A DNA stretch of 64,000 bases from Citrobacter sp. FP75 (lineage in GTDB: Bacteria > Pseudomonadota > Gammaproteobacteria > Enterobacterales > Enterobacteriaceae), in assembly GCF_018342065.1 (NCBI RefSeq), contig NZ_JAFDOE010000001.1, positions 682,001-746,000 on the forward strand. Direction: 5' to 3'. Below, piece after piece: positions 49,784 through 59,653 of the stretch. The translations under genes and the position numbers were made by a program. The notes below the pieces were generated by a model. The model searched no databases. It was not told where the DNA came from and saw only the letters and a program-made list of their open reading frames with translations. The number at the start of each line of letters is the position of its first letter. Positions within the stretch are counted from its first letter, which is position 1.

Positions 49784-50175
49784 CCGGCAGGGGGTAACGG
49801 GCAGCTTAAATCCCCTTCTTCACACTGCAACAGTGAGGCGAGAAACGCTTCACGTTCGTTGGTTTTATCGGTCAGGCACTGACTGGAGATCATCGGCTGT
49901 ACGCTGCCGCCTTCCGTACCTGAGCTGATTAATGCGCAGTCCGCATCCCGCAGGGTTATCCACGCCACCTGGGCCTTTTTCAGTAAATCACGCTGGGGTG
50001 GTGCAGCACGCTTCAGCGCATTTTGATACGTGTCATTCAGTTTGGCGTCGGCAAGCTTGTACTGCTCAGCGGCGCAGGTGTTCATCTCGAGTTGGGTGTT
50101 AGCACTGGCGCAGTCATCCGCCAGTGCCTGACCGCTGAGCAGCAATGCTGCACATGTCAGTACAATTCGTTTCAT
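49780..50175 (-). CDS. LprI-family (DUF1311) periplasmic protein
   Basis: The 131-residue protein has a signal peptide (MKRIVLTCAALLLSGQALA) and an LprI/DUF1311 domain with conserved cysteines (DDCASANTQLEMNTCAAEQY and a later Cys). The family includes a mycobacterial lysozyme inhibitor and many small enterobacterial periplasmic proteins of unknown role. I choose ATG 50175; an upstream ATG at 50193 would add MESERN before the signal. It lies between putA and rutR and is transcribed in the putA direction, with the putA terminator overlapping its upstream region. It is absent from this site in K-12 as I recall. Confidence 0.82.
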   Translation of the reverse strand: MKRIVLTCAALLLSGQALADDCASANTQLEMNTCAAEQYKLADAKLNDTYQNALKRAAPPQRDLLKKAQVAWITLRDADCALISSGTEGGSVQPMISSQCLTDKTNEREAFLASLLQCEEGDLSCPLPPAG

Positions 50176-50193
50176 GTTTCTTTCTGACTCCAT

Positions 50194-50216
50194 AAAAAAA
50201 GCTCCGTCGCCGGAGC
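50194..50216 (-). terminator. Terminator after putA
   Basis: On the minus strand the stem GCTCCG/CGGAGC (50201-50216) is followed by seven T (50194-50200). It ends putA just before the lprI-like gene. Confidence 0.88.
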
Positions 50217-50233
50217 CTTAATTAACCACACCG

Positions 50234-53200
50234 TTAGCCGATTGTCATCAGGCTGGCGTTTCCTCCGGCAGCGGCGGTGTTGACGCTCAGCGAGCGTTCA
50301 ATGTACAGACGCTCCAGCAGGATGTTGGTTTCGCCACGGGCAAACCCTTGTACCGAAACTATCGCTCCTTCACGGGCCGCCACCGCTTCGCACAGCGCAC
50401 GCAGTTGGTCGGAATCACCGTGGAAGATAACCGCATCGAACGGCTGTACGATCAGGTTGTCCGCTTTGGCAAACTGGATGCGCGCAGAAAGGGCGGCTGG
50501 CAGACGTTTTGCCAGTTCGCGGTGGAAAGCATCATCCTGCCACAGGATTAAGCTACCCACGGAGGCCACGGCAGCGACCTGGACCAGTGCGTCCTGCTCG
50601 TTATCGGCAATACACAGTACGCGCTCGCGAGGTAACAGCGTCCAGGTGTTGCGCTCGCCGGTTGGTCCTGGCAGCAAACGCTGGGTTCCGGCCTGTGCCC
50701 GTTCAGCAAACTGTTGGCACAGCGCGTGCAATGCCGGGCGATCGGCTGCCCACTCAGTGAGGGCGTCCAGTGGCTGAATCAACGCCGCCTTCAGTTGTGC
50801 ATCAACCGGGTAGTCGGCATCCTGGCGAGCCAGCGTGATGCCCAGCGCATTTTCCGGACGATTAGCCAGCAGACGGTACAGATACAGCGGGCCGCCCGCT
50901 TTCGGACCGGTGCCTGACAACCCTTCCCCACCGAACGGCTGAACGCCGACGACCGCGCCAACCATATTACGGTTGACGTACAGGTTGCCCACGTGTGCCG
51001 AGCCGGTAACCTGGGCGATGGTTTCATCAATACGAGTGTGTACACCCAGCGTCAGGCCGTAGCCGGAGGCATTGATTTGCTCAATCAGATTGCCGAGGTT
51101 GCTACGGCTGTAACGCACCACGTGCAGTACCGGACCGAACACCTCTTTTTGCAGTTCATCGAAGCTTTCCAGCTCAATCAGCGTCGGCGCAACAAAAGTG
51201 CCGGTTTGCCACTCACGTGCATCATCGCTGTTCTCACGTACGGCCTGGAATACCGGACGTCCTTTGGCGCGCATGGTCTGAATGTGGCGTTCAATATTGG
51301 TTTTGGCCTCGTCATCGATAACCGGCCCAATGTCAGTGGTCAGGCGACCCGGATTCCCCATCCGGCATTCCGCCATCGCGCCGCGCAGCATTTTCAGCGT
51401 GTGATCGGCGATATCATCCTGCAGACACAGGACGCGCAGCGCCGAACAGCGCTGTCCGGCGCTGTCAAAGGCGGAGGCCAGCACATCCACCACAACCTGT
51501 TCCGTCAACGCGGAGGAGTCGACAATCATTGCGTTCATCCCACCGGTTTCCGCGATAAGCGGGATCGGACGCCCCTGAGCATCAAGACGGGTGGCGATGT
51601 TGCGTTGCAACAGCGTGGCGACCTCTGTTGAACCGGTGAACATCACGCCGCGCACGCGCTCATCGGACGTGAGCTGTGCCCCGACGGTTTCGCCCTGGCC
51701 TGGCAACAGTTGCACCACGCCCGGCGGCACGCCGGCTTCCAGTAAAATAGCGATCCCCTGAGCGGCAATCAGCGGGGTTTGTTCCGCAGGTTTTGCCAGT
51801 ACGCTGTTGCCTGCGGCCAGCGCGGCGGCAATTTGCCCGCTGAAAATGGCCAGCGGGAAGTTCCACGGACTGATACAGACTACCGGGCCCAGCGGGCGGT
51901 GGGTTTCGTTATCAAAATCATCGCGGACTTGTCCGGCGTAATAATGCAGGAAGTCAACCGCTTCACGCACTTCGGCAATGGCGTTGCTAAAGGTTTTACC
52001 CGCTTCCCGAACCAGAATGCCAATCAGTTGCTGCATCTGGCCTTCCATCAGGATGGCGGCGCGATGCAGAATGGCGGCACGCTCCTGCGGCGGCGTGGCG
52101 AACCAGATCGGCGCATTATTCACGGCGCTCTGTAACGCCTGCTCTACTTCAGCAGGTGTGGCTTCGCGAACGTAGCCGACAATGTCTTTTGGCTCGGCCG
52201 GGTTAATCACTGACGTCATTTGTCCGTCAGCTACCGGATGCTCCAGAATCGGTTTCGCGTGCCATTTTTGCAGTGCGCTATTGAGCAGGGCAGAGGAGAG
52301 TGAGGCCAGGCGATGTTCGTTCGCCAGATCCAGCCCCGCGGAGTTTTCGCGTCCCTTACCGTACAGGTCGCGCGGCAGGGCAATCTTCGGATGCGGCAGG
52401 CCAGCCTGGCCTTCCTGCTGCGCCATTTTTTCCACGGCTTCGACCGGGTCGGCAACCAGTTCATCCAGCGGCAGAGTGGTGTCGGCAATACGGTTAACGA
52501 ACGACGTGTTGGCACCGTTTTCCAGCAGACGACGCACCAGGTACGCCAGTAGCGTTTCATGGGTGCCTACCGGTGCGTAAATACGGCATGGACGGTTCAG
52601 TTTACCGTCCGCCACTTTGCCGGTGACCTGCTCGTACAGCGGTTCACCCATGCCGTGCAGGCACTGGAACTCGTACTGCCCGGGGTAATAGTTTTGACCC
52701 GCAAGCTGATAAATGGCCGCCAGCGTATGGGCGTTATGGGTGGCAAACTGCGGGTAGATCAGGTTCGGCACGGCAAGCAGTTTTTTCGCGCAGGCCAGAT
52801 AGGAGACGTCGGTGTAGACCTTGCGGGTATAAACCGGATAGCCTTCCAGACCGTCCATCTGGGCGCGCTTGATTTCGCTGTCCCAGTATGCCCCTTTGAC
52901 CAGGCGAATCATCAGTCGGCGACGGCTACGTGTAGCCAGATCAATGAGGTAATCAATCACATACGGGCAGCGCTTCTGGTAAGCCTGGATAACAAAGCCG
53001 ATCCCGTTCCAGCCTGCCAGCTCAGGTTCAAAGCACAGCTTTTCCAGCAGATCGAGGGAGATTTCCAGACGGTCGGCTTCTTCGGCGTCAATATTGATGC
53101 CGATGTCGTACTGACGCGCCAGCAGGGTGAGCGACTTCAGGCGCGGATAAAGTTCATCCATTACGCGATCGTACTGCGCGCGGCTGTAGCGCGGGTGCAG

Positions 53201-54196
53201 CGCCGACAGCTTGATCGAAATCCCCGGCCCTTCATAAATGCCACGCCCGTTCGACGCTTTACCAATGGCGTGAATTGCCTGCTGATAAGAAACCATATAG
53301 GCCTGTGCATCAGCGGCGGTCAGCGCTGCTTCTCCCAGCATGTCGTAGGAGTAGCGGAAACCTTTTTCTTCCAGTTTACGTGCGTTAGCTAACGCCTCAG
53401 CGATAGTCTCCCCGGTGACGAACTGTTCACCCATCAAACGCATCGCCATATCGACGCCTTTACGCACCAGCGGTTCACCGCTCTTGCCGATAATACGATT
53501 GAGTGAGCGTGAGAGGCTGGCTTCGTTGTGCGTCGAGACGAGTTTACCGGTAAACAACAGTCCCCATGTTGCCGCATTGACGAACAACGACGGGCTTCGT
53601 CCAATGTGCGACTGCCAGTTGCCGTTGCTGATTTTGTCGCGGATTAGCGCATCACGGGTGGCCTTGTCGGGAATACGCAGCAGGGCTTCGGCCAGGCACA
53701 TCAGCGCGACGCCTTCCTGAGAGGAAAGTGAAAATTCCTGCAAGAGTCCCTGTACCATGCCGGCGCGACCGCTGGCGGTTTTCTGGTTGCGCAGTTTGTC
53801 TGCCAACTGATATGCCAGCTTATGCGCCTGTTCAGCGATCGGTTGCGGCAGCCGAGCCTGCTCCATTAGCATCGGTACGGCGTCGGTTTCCGCGCGGCGA
53901 TACGCGGCGGTGATCGCCGCACGGGAAACAGACTGCGGCAGGATCTGTTCGGCAAACTCGAGGAAAGGCTGGTGGGCTTCGTTCTGAAATGCCGCTGCGT
54001 CATCGCCTTCATTGGCTGCGCCTGCCAGCAGGGCAGGCAGCTCAGGAAGTGCATCGTCATTTTCCAGTCTTTCGAGATAATTAAAGATGGCTTGTTTGAT
54101 CAGCCAGTGCGGCGTGCGATCGATTCGTGATGCGGCTGTTTTAATACGCTCGCGTGTGGCGTCGTCCAGCTTAACCCCCATCGTGGTGGTTCCCAT
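50234..54196 (-). CDS. putA: Trifunctional proline utilisation protein PutA
   Basis: The 1320-residue enzyme has exactly the E. coli length. It has an N-terminal ribbon-helix-helix DNA-binding domain (residues 1-47, MGVKLDDATRERIKTAASRI), a FAD proline dehydrogenase barrel (~260-610; RLMIRLVKGAYWDSEIKRAQ), and a P5C dehydrogenase (~650-1130) with catalytic Cys in DSAGQRCSALR and Glu in LIAETGGMNAM. A C-terminal domain follows. It oxidises proline to glutamate at the membrane and represses put genes when proline is low. It is divergent from putP across a region with several GTTGCA operators. Confidence 0.98.
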   Translation of the reverse strand: MGTTTMGVKLDDATRERIKTAASRIDRTPHWLIKQAIFNYLERLENDDALPELPALLAGAANEGDDAAAFQNEAHQPFLEFAEQILPQSVSRAAITAAYRRAETDAVPMLMEQARLPQPIAEQAHKLAYQLADKLRNQKTASGRAGMVQGLLQEFSLSSQEGVALMCLAEALLRIPDKATRDALIRDKISNGNWQSHIGRSPSLFVNAATWGLLFTGKLVSTHNEASLSRSLNRIIGKSGEPLVRKGVDMAMRLMGEQFVTGETIAEALANARKLEEKGFRYSYDMLGEAALTAADAQAYMVSYQQAIHAIGKASNGRGIYEGPGISIKLSALHPRYSRAQYDRVMDELYPRLKSLTLLARQYDIGINIDAEEADRLEISLDLLEKLCFEPELAGWNGIGFVIQAYQKRCPYVIDYLIDLATRSRRRLMIRLVKGAYWDSEIKRAQMDGLEGYPVYTRKVYTDVSYLACAKKLLAVPNLIYPQFATHNAHTLAAIYQLAGQNYYPGQYEFQCLHGMGEPLYEQVTGKVADGKLNRPCRIYAPVGTHETLLAYLVRRLLENGANTSFVNRIADTTLPLDELVADPVEAVEKMAQQEGQAGLPHPKIALPRDLYGKGRENSAGLDLANEHRLASLSSALLNSALQKWHAKPILEHPVADGQMTSVINPAEPKDIVGYVREATPAEVEQALQSAVNNAPIWFATPPQERAAILHRAAILMEGQMQQLIGILVREAGKTFSNAIAEVREAVDFLHYYAGQVRDDFDNETHRPLGPVVCISPWNFPLAIFSGQIAAALAAGNSVLAKPAEQTPLIAAQGIAILLEAGVPPGVVQLLPGQGETVGAQLTSDERVRGVMFTGSTEVATLLQRNIATRLDAQGRPIPLIAETGGMNAMIVDSSALTEQVVVDVLASAFDSAGQRCSALRVLCLQDDIADHTLKMLRGAMAECRMGNPGRLTTDIGPVIDDEAKTNIERHIQTMRAKGRPVFQAVRENSDDAREWQTGTFVAPTLIELESFDELQKEVFGPVLHVVRYSRSNLGNLIEQINASGYGLTLGVHTRIDETIAQVTGSAHVGNLYVNRNMVGAVVGVQPFGGEGLSGTGPKAGGPLYLYRLLANRPENALGITLARQDADYPVDAQLKAALIQPLDALTEWAADRPALHALCQQFAERAQAGTQRLLPGPTGERNTWTLLPRERVLCIADNEQDALVQVAAVASVGSLILWQDDAFHRELAKRLPAALSARIQFAKADNLIVQPFDAVIFHGDSDQLRALCEAVAAREGAIVSVQGFARGETNILLERLYIERSLSVNTAAAGGNASLMTIG

Positions 54197-54618
54197 GCCG
54201 TTTACTCCTGTTGTACTGAAATACGGAAATGATAGTTAGCGAGAAATATCTACTATGTTGCAACTTTGTGCAACCGTGTTAAATGTGACTTGGTTTGCAA
54301 GCTTGAAAATGAATGAAATGTTAATGAATGTGGTGTTTGTGGAAAGACCTGTAAAAATCGTGGGCTCTTTTTCTCTGCGGTAGTTAACACTTTTTAAAGG
54401 TGCAACCGGAAAAAGCGTGAGGGAGTGCAACCTCCAGAAAAATGCTATCTACTCGAGATTAAAATTGATGTAAATGGTGTGTTAAATCGATTGTGAATGA
54501 CCATCGCTTCCGGCAGGATACGGTCGCCCAGGTCAACATAGATATCTTTGCCACGTTCCGGCAGGGTAATAAAACGGCAAGCTACGGCATTGTCGATACA
54601 TAATTTTGGAGAGTTTTG
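54197..54618. promoter_or_regulatory. putA-putP divergent control region with PutA operator motifs
   Basis: This 422-base spacer contains GTTGCA on the plus strand at 54257-54262 and GGTTGCA read on the minus strand at 54269-54275, 54401-54407 and 54426-54432. These match the GTTGCA core recognised by the PutA RHH domain, and their spread between the two promoters fits looping repression. The putP-proximal 110 bases look coding-like on the minus strand and are listed separately. Confidence 0.8.
54445..54606 (-). other. Codon-biased open stretch antisense to the putP leader (possible gene remnant)
   Basis: On the minus strand a frame is open from within putP down to a TAG at 54445-54447. Between about 54600 and 54500 it reads NAVACRFITLPERGKD followed by IYVDLGDRILPEAMVI, with codons typical of enterobacterial genes (CTG, CCG, GAA, CGT, GGC, ATC, GAC). 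No start codon or ribosome binding site fits. It could be the decayed end of a lost gene or a conserved antisense peptide; I do not recognise it. Confidence 0.4.
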
Positions 54619-56127
54619 ATGGCTATTAGCACACCGATGTTAGTGACATTCTGTGTCTATATTTTTGGCATGCTATTGATAGGGTTTATTGCATGGCGTT
54701 CAACCAAAAACTTTGACGACTACATTCTGGGTGGACGTAGCCTGGGGCCTTTTGTCACCGCGCTTTCCGCCGGGGCATCTGATATGAGCGGCTGGCTGCT
54801 GATGGGGCTGCCGGGTGCGATTTTCCTGTCGGGGATTTCAGAAAGCTGGATCGCTATTGGCCTGATTGTCGGGGCATGGATTAACTGGAAGCTGGTGGCG
54901 GGACGCTTACGCGTACACACCGAATACAATAATAATGCCCTGACGTTACCGGATTACTTCACCGGTCGTTTTGAAGATAAAAGCCGAATTTTGCGTATTA
55001 TCTCCGCGCTGGTGATTCTGCTGTTTTTCACCATCTATTGTGCTTCCGGTATTGTCGCAGGGGCGCGTCTGTTCGAAAGCACCTTTGGCATGAGCTATGA
55101 AACGGCGCTATGGGCGGGGGCGGCAGCCACGATTATTTACACCTTTATTGGCGGTTTCCTGGCAGTGAGCTGGACTGATACCGTGCAGGCCAGCCTGATG
55201 ATCTTCGCCCTGATCCTGACGCCAGTGATGGTCATTATTGGCGTCGGTGGATTTGAAGATTCGCTGGAAGTCATTAAACAAAAAAGTATTGAGAATGTGG
55301 ACATGTTCAAAGGGCTGAACTTTGTCGCCATCATTTCCCTGATGGGCTGGGGATTGGGTTACTTCGGACAGCCACATATTCTGGCGCGCTTTATGGCGGC
55401 AGATTCTCACCATAGCATTGTTCACGCACGCCGCATCAGTATGGCCTGGATGATCCTGTGTCTGGCGGGTGCAGTTGCTGTTGGCTTCTTCGGTATCGCC
55501 TATTTCAACAACAATCCGGCGCTGGCTGGTGCAGTTAACCAGAACGCCGAGCGCGTGTTTATTGAACTGGCGCAAATTCTGTTCAACCCGTGGATTGCCG
55601 GTATTCTGCTGTCTGCCATCCTTGCGGCGGTGATGTCGACCTTGAGTTGCCAGCTGCTGGTGTGCTCCAGCGCCATCACGGAAGATTTGTACAAAGCATT
55701 CCTGCGTAAAAATGCCAGCCAGAAAGAGCTGGTGTGGATTGGTCGCGTGATGGTGCTGGTTGTCGCGCTGGTCTCTATTGCGCTGGCGGCTAACCCGGAA
55801 AACCGCGTTCTCGGTCTGGTGAGTTACGCCTGGGCAGGCTTTGGTGCTGCGTTTGGTCCGGTGGTGTTGTTCTCCGTGATGTGGTCGCGTATGACCCGTA
55901 ACGGTGCGCTGGCGGGGATGATCATTGGTGCCGTCACGGTTATCGTCTGGAAACAGTTCGCCTGGTTGGGTCTGTATGAAATCATCCCGGGCTTTGTGTT
56001 CGGCAGTATTGGCATCGTGGTGTTCAGCCTGCTGGGTAAGGCCCCTTCAGCGGCTATGCAAAAACGCTTTGCCGAAGCAGATGCGTATTATCACTCAGCA
56101 CCGCCGTCGCGTTTACAGGTTGAGTAA
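54619..56127 (+). CDS. putP: Sodium/proline symporter PutP
   Basis: The 502-residue SSS-family permease has 13 hydrophobic segments. It shows the conserved ALSAGASDMSGWLLMGLPG region, with Asp55 (the Na+-site residue) in GASDMSG, and LVCSSAITEDLYKAFLRK in the C-terminal half. It imports proline with Na+. The start is ATG 54619 after GGAGAG; a TTG one codon earlier is in frame but not needed. Length equals E. coli PutP. It is divergent from putA. Confidence 0.98.
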   Translation: MAISTPMLVTFCVYIFGMLLIGFIAWRSTKNFDDYILGGRSLGPFVTALSAGASDMSGWLLMGLPGAIFLSGISESWIAIGLIVGAWINWKLVAGRLRVHTEYNNNALTLPDYFTGRFEDKSRILRIISALVILLFFTIYCASGIVAGARLFESTFGMSYETALWAGAAATIIYTFIGGFLAVSWTDTVQASLMIFALILTPVMVIIGVGGFEDSLEVIKQKSIENVDMFKGLNFVAIISLMGWGLGYFGQPHILARFMAADSHHSIVHARRISMAWMILCLAGAVAVGFFGIAYFNNNPALAGAVNQNAERVFIELAQILFNPWIAGILLSAILAAVMSTLSCQLLVCSSAITEDLYKAFLRKNASQKELVWIGRVMVLVVALVSIALAANPENRVLGLVSYAWAGFGAAFGPVVLFSVMWSRMTRNGALAGMIIGAVTVIVWKQFAWLGLYEIIPGFVFGSIGIVVFSLLGKAPSAAMQKRFAEADAYYHSAPPSRLQVE

Positions 56128-56145
56128 TCTGCTTATTTCTTCTAC

Positions 56146-56169
56146 AGCCCGCCGCGTGCGGGCTTTTTT
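56146..56169 (+). terminator. Terminator after putP
   Basis: The stem AGCCCGC/GCGGGCT with a short CGCGT loop is followed by six T, 19 bases after the putP stop. Confidence 0.9.
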
Positions 56170-56264
56170 ACGCCTCTGTTCGCAAAAAGACAGTAACCCT
56201 TACCAAGCTAACTGTTTACATTAAGTCATCATTCTCAAAACATTCCGCTTGAGTTTTTCTTTTC

Positions 56265-56283
56265 TGTAATGATAATCACTATC
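56265..56283. promoter_or_regulatory. Fur box upstream of efeU
   Basis: The 19-mer TGTAATGATAATCACTATC matches the Fur consensus GATAATGATAATCATTATC at about 16 of 19 positions. It lies 60 bases upstream of the efeU ATG, so the operon should be iron-repressed. Confidence 0.85.
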
Positions 56284-56342
56284 ACTGTAATTTACTTTTC
56301 TTTTCACGAGTTGACTGAGAATAACGTTTAAGGGTACTTCGC

Positions 56343-57176
56343 ATGTTTGTTCCATTTCTGATTATGTTGCGCGAAGGCTTAGAGGCCGCGCTGATTGTCA
56401 GCCTGATAGCCAGTTACCTGAAACGAACTCAGCGAGGTCGCTGGATTGGCGTAATGTGGATTGGTGTTCTGCTGGCGGCGGCGCTGTGCCTGGCACTGGG
56501 GATTTTCATTAATGAAACCACCGGTGAATTTCCGCAAAAAGAACAGGAGCTGTTTGAAGGGATTGTGGCGGTGATTGCCGTGGTGATCCTCACGTGGATG
56601 GTCTTCTGGATGCGTAAAGTCTCGCGCAACGTCAAAGTTCAGTTGGAGCAGGCGGTCGATAACGCCTTACAGCGCGGCAATCATCATGGCTGGGCGCTAG
56701 TGATGATGGTCTTTTTTGCCGTTGCCCGTGAAGGACTGGAATCGGTGTTCTTTCTGCTGGCGGCATTCCAGCAGGATGTGGGCATCTGGCCGCCGGTAGG
56801 GGCGATGCTGGGGCTGACAACCGCTGTTGTACTGGGCTACCTGATTTACCTTGGCGGAATCAAACTGAACCTCGGGGCATTCTTCAAATGGACCAGCCTG
56901 TTCATTCTGCTGGTTGCCGCAGGTCTTGCGGCCGGCGCGATTCGTGCGTTCCACGAAGCCGGGTTATGGAATCATTTCCAGGACGTGGCATTTGATCTGA
57001 GCAGCGTGCTGTCTACGCACTCGTTGTTTGGCACGCTGATGGAAGGAATTTTTGGTTACCAGGAAGCGCCAAGCGTCAGTGAGGTTGCTGTCTGGTTTAT
57101 CTACCTGATCCCGGCACTGATTTTGTTTGCCTTACCGCCTCGTTCAGGCTCTACGGCGTCTCGTACTGCACCCTGA
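56343..57176 (+). CDS. efeU: Ferrous iron permease EfeU (intact)
   Basis: The 277-residue protein of the FTR1/OFeT family has seven hydrophobic segments and two REGLE motifs (MLREGLEAALIVS at the N-terminus and AVAREGLESVFFL in the middle) whose glutamates coordinate iron. The reading frame is complete; the K-12 copy is known to carry a frameshift. EfeU imports Fe2+ at low pH with EfeO and EfeB. It is the first gene of efeUOB, with 60 bases to efeO. Confidence 0.96.
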   Translation: MFVPFLIMLREGLEAALIVSLIASYLKRTQRGRWIGVMWIGVLLAAALCLALGIFINETTGEFPQKEQELFEGIVAVIAVVILTWMVFWMRKVSRNVKVQLEQAVDNALQRGNHHGWALVMMVFFAVAREGLESVFFLLAAFQQDVGIWPPVGAMLGLTTAVVLGYLIYLGGIKLNLGAFFKWTSLFILLVAAGLAAGAIRAFHEAGLWNHFQDVAFDLSSVLSTHSLFGTLMEGIFGYQEAPSVSEVAVWFIYLIPALILFALPPRSGSTASRTAP

Positions 57177-57236
57177 TAACAACGCGACGCAGAAACTCAT
57201 TTAGTTACAACATACTTATTTATATAGGGATAGGTC

Positions 57237-58364
57237 ATGACGATAAACTTTCGCCGTAGTGCGCTGCAGCTGGGTATTGCTGCGCTTTTTGCATCAGCTT
57301 TTACAGCACAAGCTGCCGATATTCCGCAGGTTAAAGTCACGGTAAACGACAAACAGTGTGAACCGATGACTATCACGGTCAACGCCGGGAAAACTCAGTT
57401 CATTATTCAAAACCACAGTCAGAAAGCGCTGGAGTGGGAAATCCTCAAAGGCGTGATGGTGGTGGAAGAGCGTGAAAATATTGCGCCTGGCTTCAGCCAG
57501 AAAATGACCGCCAACCTGCAGCCCGGTGAATACGATATGACCTGTGGCCTGCTGACCAATCCGAAAGGGAAGCTGATCGTCAAGGGCAGCGCAACGGCAG
57601 ATGCGGCACAGAGTAACGCCCTGCTGAGCCTGAGTGGCCCGATTACCGAATACAAAGCCTATGTGACCGCAGAAACCGCACAGCTGGTTGCGGGTACCAA
57701 AGCGTTTACGGACGCGATTAAAGCGGGGGATATTGAGAAAGCCAAATCCCTGTACGCGCCGACGCGTCAGCATTATGAACGTATTGAACCGATTGCCGAA
57801 CTGTTCTCCGATCTTGATGGCAGCATTGATGCCCGTGAAGACGATTACGAGCAAAAAGCCGCCGATCCGAAATTCACCGGCTTCCACCGCCTGGAAAAAG
57901 CGCTGTTTGGTGACAATACCACCAAGGGCATGGATAAATACGCCGATCAGCTGAACAGCGACGTTATCGACCTGCAAACGCGCATCAGTGAACTGGCCTT
58001 CCCGCCGTCAAAAGTGGTTGGCGGAGCAGCAGGGCTGATTGAAGAAGTCGCTGCCAGCAAAATTAGCGGCGAAGAAGATCGCTACAGCCACACCGATCTG
58101 TGGGATTTCCAGGCTAACGTCGATGGCGCGCAGAAAATTGTCGATCTCCTGCGTCCTCAACTGCAAAAATCCAATGCTGAGCTGCTGGCAAAAGTGGATG
58201 CGAACTTCAAAAAAGTCGATAGCATCCTGAGTAAATATCGCACCAACGACGGGTTTGAAACCTACGACAAGCTGACCGACGCTGACCGCAACGCGCTGAA
58301 AGGGCCGATAACGACGCTGGCAGAGGACTTGTCGCAATTACGCGGCGTACTGGGTCTGGATTAA
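57237..58364 (+). CDS. efeO: Periplasmic iron uptake protein EfeO
   Basis: The 375-residue exported protein has signal peptide ending TAQAA, an N-terminal cupredoxin domain (residues ~25-125) and a C-terminal M75 peptidase-like domain with the metal-binding HxxE motif in [13 protein letters not shown]. It collects iron in the periplasm for EfeU. AGGGATAGG precedes the ATG, and efeB begins 5 bases after the stop. Confidence 0.96.
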   Translation: MTINFRRSALQLGIAALFASAFTAQAADIPQVKVTVNDKQCEPMTITVNAGKTQFIIQNHSQKALEWEILKGVMVVEERENIAPGFSQKMTANLQPGEYDMTCGLLTNPKGKLIVKGSATADAAQSNALLSLSGPITEYKAYVTAETAQLVAGTKAFTDAIKAGDIEKAKSLYAPTRQHYERIEPIAELFSDLDGSIDAREDDYEQKAADPKFTGFHRLEKALFGDNTTKGMDKYADQLNSDVIDLQTRISELAFPPSKVVGGAAGLIEEVAASKISGEEDRYSHTDLWDFQANVDGAQKIVDLLRPQLQKSNAELLAKVDANFKKVDSILSKYRTNDGFETYDKLTDADRNALKGPITTLAEDLSQLRGVLGLD

Positions 58365-58369
58365 GCATC

Positions 58370-59653
58370 ATGCAGCAAGATAATGAAAACGGCGTGAGTG
58401 AACCATCACGCCGACGTCTACTGAAAGGCATGGGGGCCTTGGGCGGCGCACTGGCGCTGGCGGGCGGCTGTCCGGTTGCGCATGCGCAAAAACCGCAAAG
58501 CGCGCCGGGGACCCTGTCGCCGAACGCGCGTGATGATGTGCAGCCTTTTTATGGGCCGCATCAGGCGGGGATCCTGACGCCGCAGCAGGCATCAATGATG
58601 CTGGTGGCGTTTGATGTCCTTGCCAGCGATAAGGCAGACCTTGAACGTCTGTTTCGTTTGCTGACCCATCGCTTTGCGTTTCTGACCACCGGTGGCCCGG
58701 CGCCAGAAACGCCGAATCCACGTTTGCCGCCAATGGATTCCGGTATTCTGGGAGCTTACATTGCACCGGATAACCTGACGATGACGCTGTCGGTCGGATC
58801 TTCGCTGTTCGATGAGCGTTATGGTCTGAAAACGCAAATGCCGAAAACGCTGCAAAAAATGACGCGCTTTCCGAATGACTCGCTGGATGCCGCGCTGTGC
58901 CACGGGGATTTGCTGTTACAAATTTGCGCCAATACGCAGGACACCGTCATCCATGCATTGCGCGATATTATTAAGCATACGCCGGACCTGCTCAGCGTTC
59001 GCTGGAAACGTGAAGGATTCATCTCCGATCACGCCGCGCGCAGTAAAGGCAAAGAAACCCCGGTCAATTTGCTCGGCTTTAAAGACGGGACTGCTAATCC
59101 GGACGGTACCGATGCAAAACTGATGCAAAACGTAGTGTGGGTCACGGCCGATCAGGGCGAGCCTGCATGGACGGTAGGGGGCAGCTACCAGGCGGTGAGG
59201 ATTATTCAGTTTCGCGTTGAGTTCTGGGATCGCACGCCGCTTAAAGAGCAGCAAACCATTTTCGGGCGCGATAAACAGACTGGTGCGCCGCTGGGAATGC
59301 AGCACGAGCATGATGTACCGGACTATGCCAGCGATCCTGAAGGTGAGGTGATTGCGCTCGACAGCCATATCCGGCTGGCGAACCCGCGCACCAGGGCGAC
59401 GGAGTCTAGCCTGATGATGCGTCGTGGCTACAGCTATTCGCTCGGTGTAACCAATTCCGGTCAACTGGATATGGGACTGTTGTTTGTCTGCTATCAGCAC
59501 GATCTGCAGCAAGGGTTTTTGGCAGTACAGAAACGCCTGAACGGTGAAGCGCTCGAAGAGTATGTCAAACCGATTGGCGGCGGTTACTTCTTCGCTTTAC
59601 CTGGGGTCGCAACGGCCGACAACTATCTCGGGCAATCTCTGCTCGAAGCCTGA
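58370..59653 (+). CDS. efeB: Tat-exported dye-decolourising peroxidase EfeB
   Basis: The 427-residue haem peroxidase has a twin-arginine signal ([15 protein letters not shown], cleavage near AHA). The DyP signature [10 protein letters not shown] carries the catalytic aspartate and the later HIRLANPRT region holds the haem-side residues. It is a DyP-type peroxidase proposed to oxidise ferrous iron or release iron from haem in the periplasm. It is the last gene of efeUOB, with a hairpin (59661-59680) after it. Confidence 0.96.
   Translation: MQQDNENGVSEPSRRRLLKGMGALGGALALAGGCPVAHAQKPQSAPGTLSPNARDDVQPFYGPHQAGILTPQQASMMLVAFDVLASDKADLERLFRLLTHRFAFLTTGGPAPETPNPRLPPMDSGILGAYIAPDNLTMTLSVGSSLFDERYGLKTQMPKTLQKMTRFPNDSLDAALCHGDLLLQICANTQDTVIHALRDIIKHTPDLLSVRWKREGFISDHAARSKGKETPVNLLGFKDGTANPDGTDAKLMQNVVWVTADQGEPAWTVGGSYQAVRIIQFRVEFWDRTPLKEQQTIFGRDKQTGAPLGMQHEHDVPDYASDPEGEVIALDSHIRLANPRTRATESSLMMRRGYSYSLGVTNSGQLDMGLLFVCYQHDLQQGFLAVQKRLNGEALEEYVKPIGGGYFFALPGVATADNYLGQSLLEA

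Noticed and set aside
52559..53392. 277-codon open frame opposite putA
   Set aside because: It is a shadow of the GC-biased putA coding strand; no motif or ribosome binding site.
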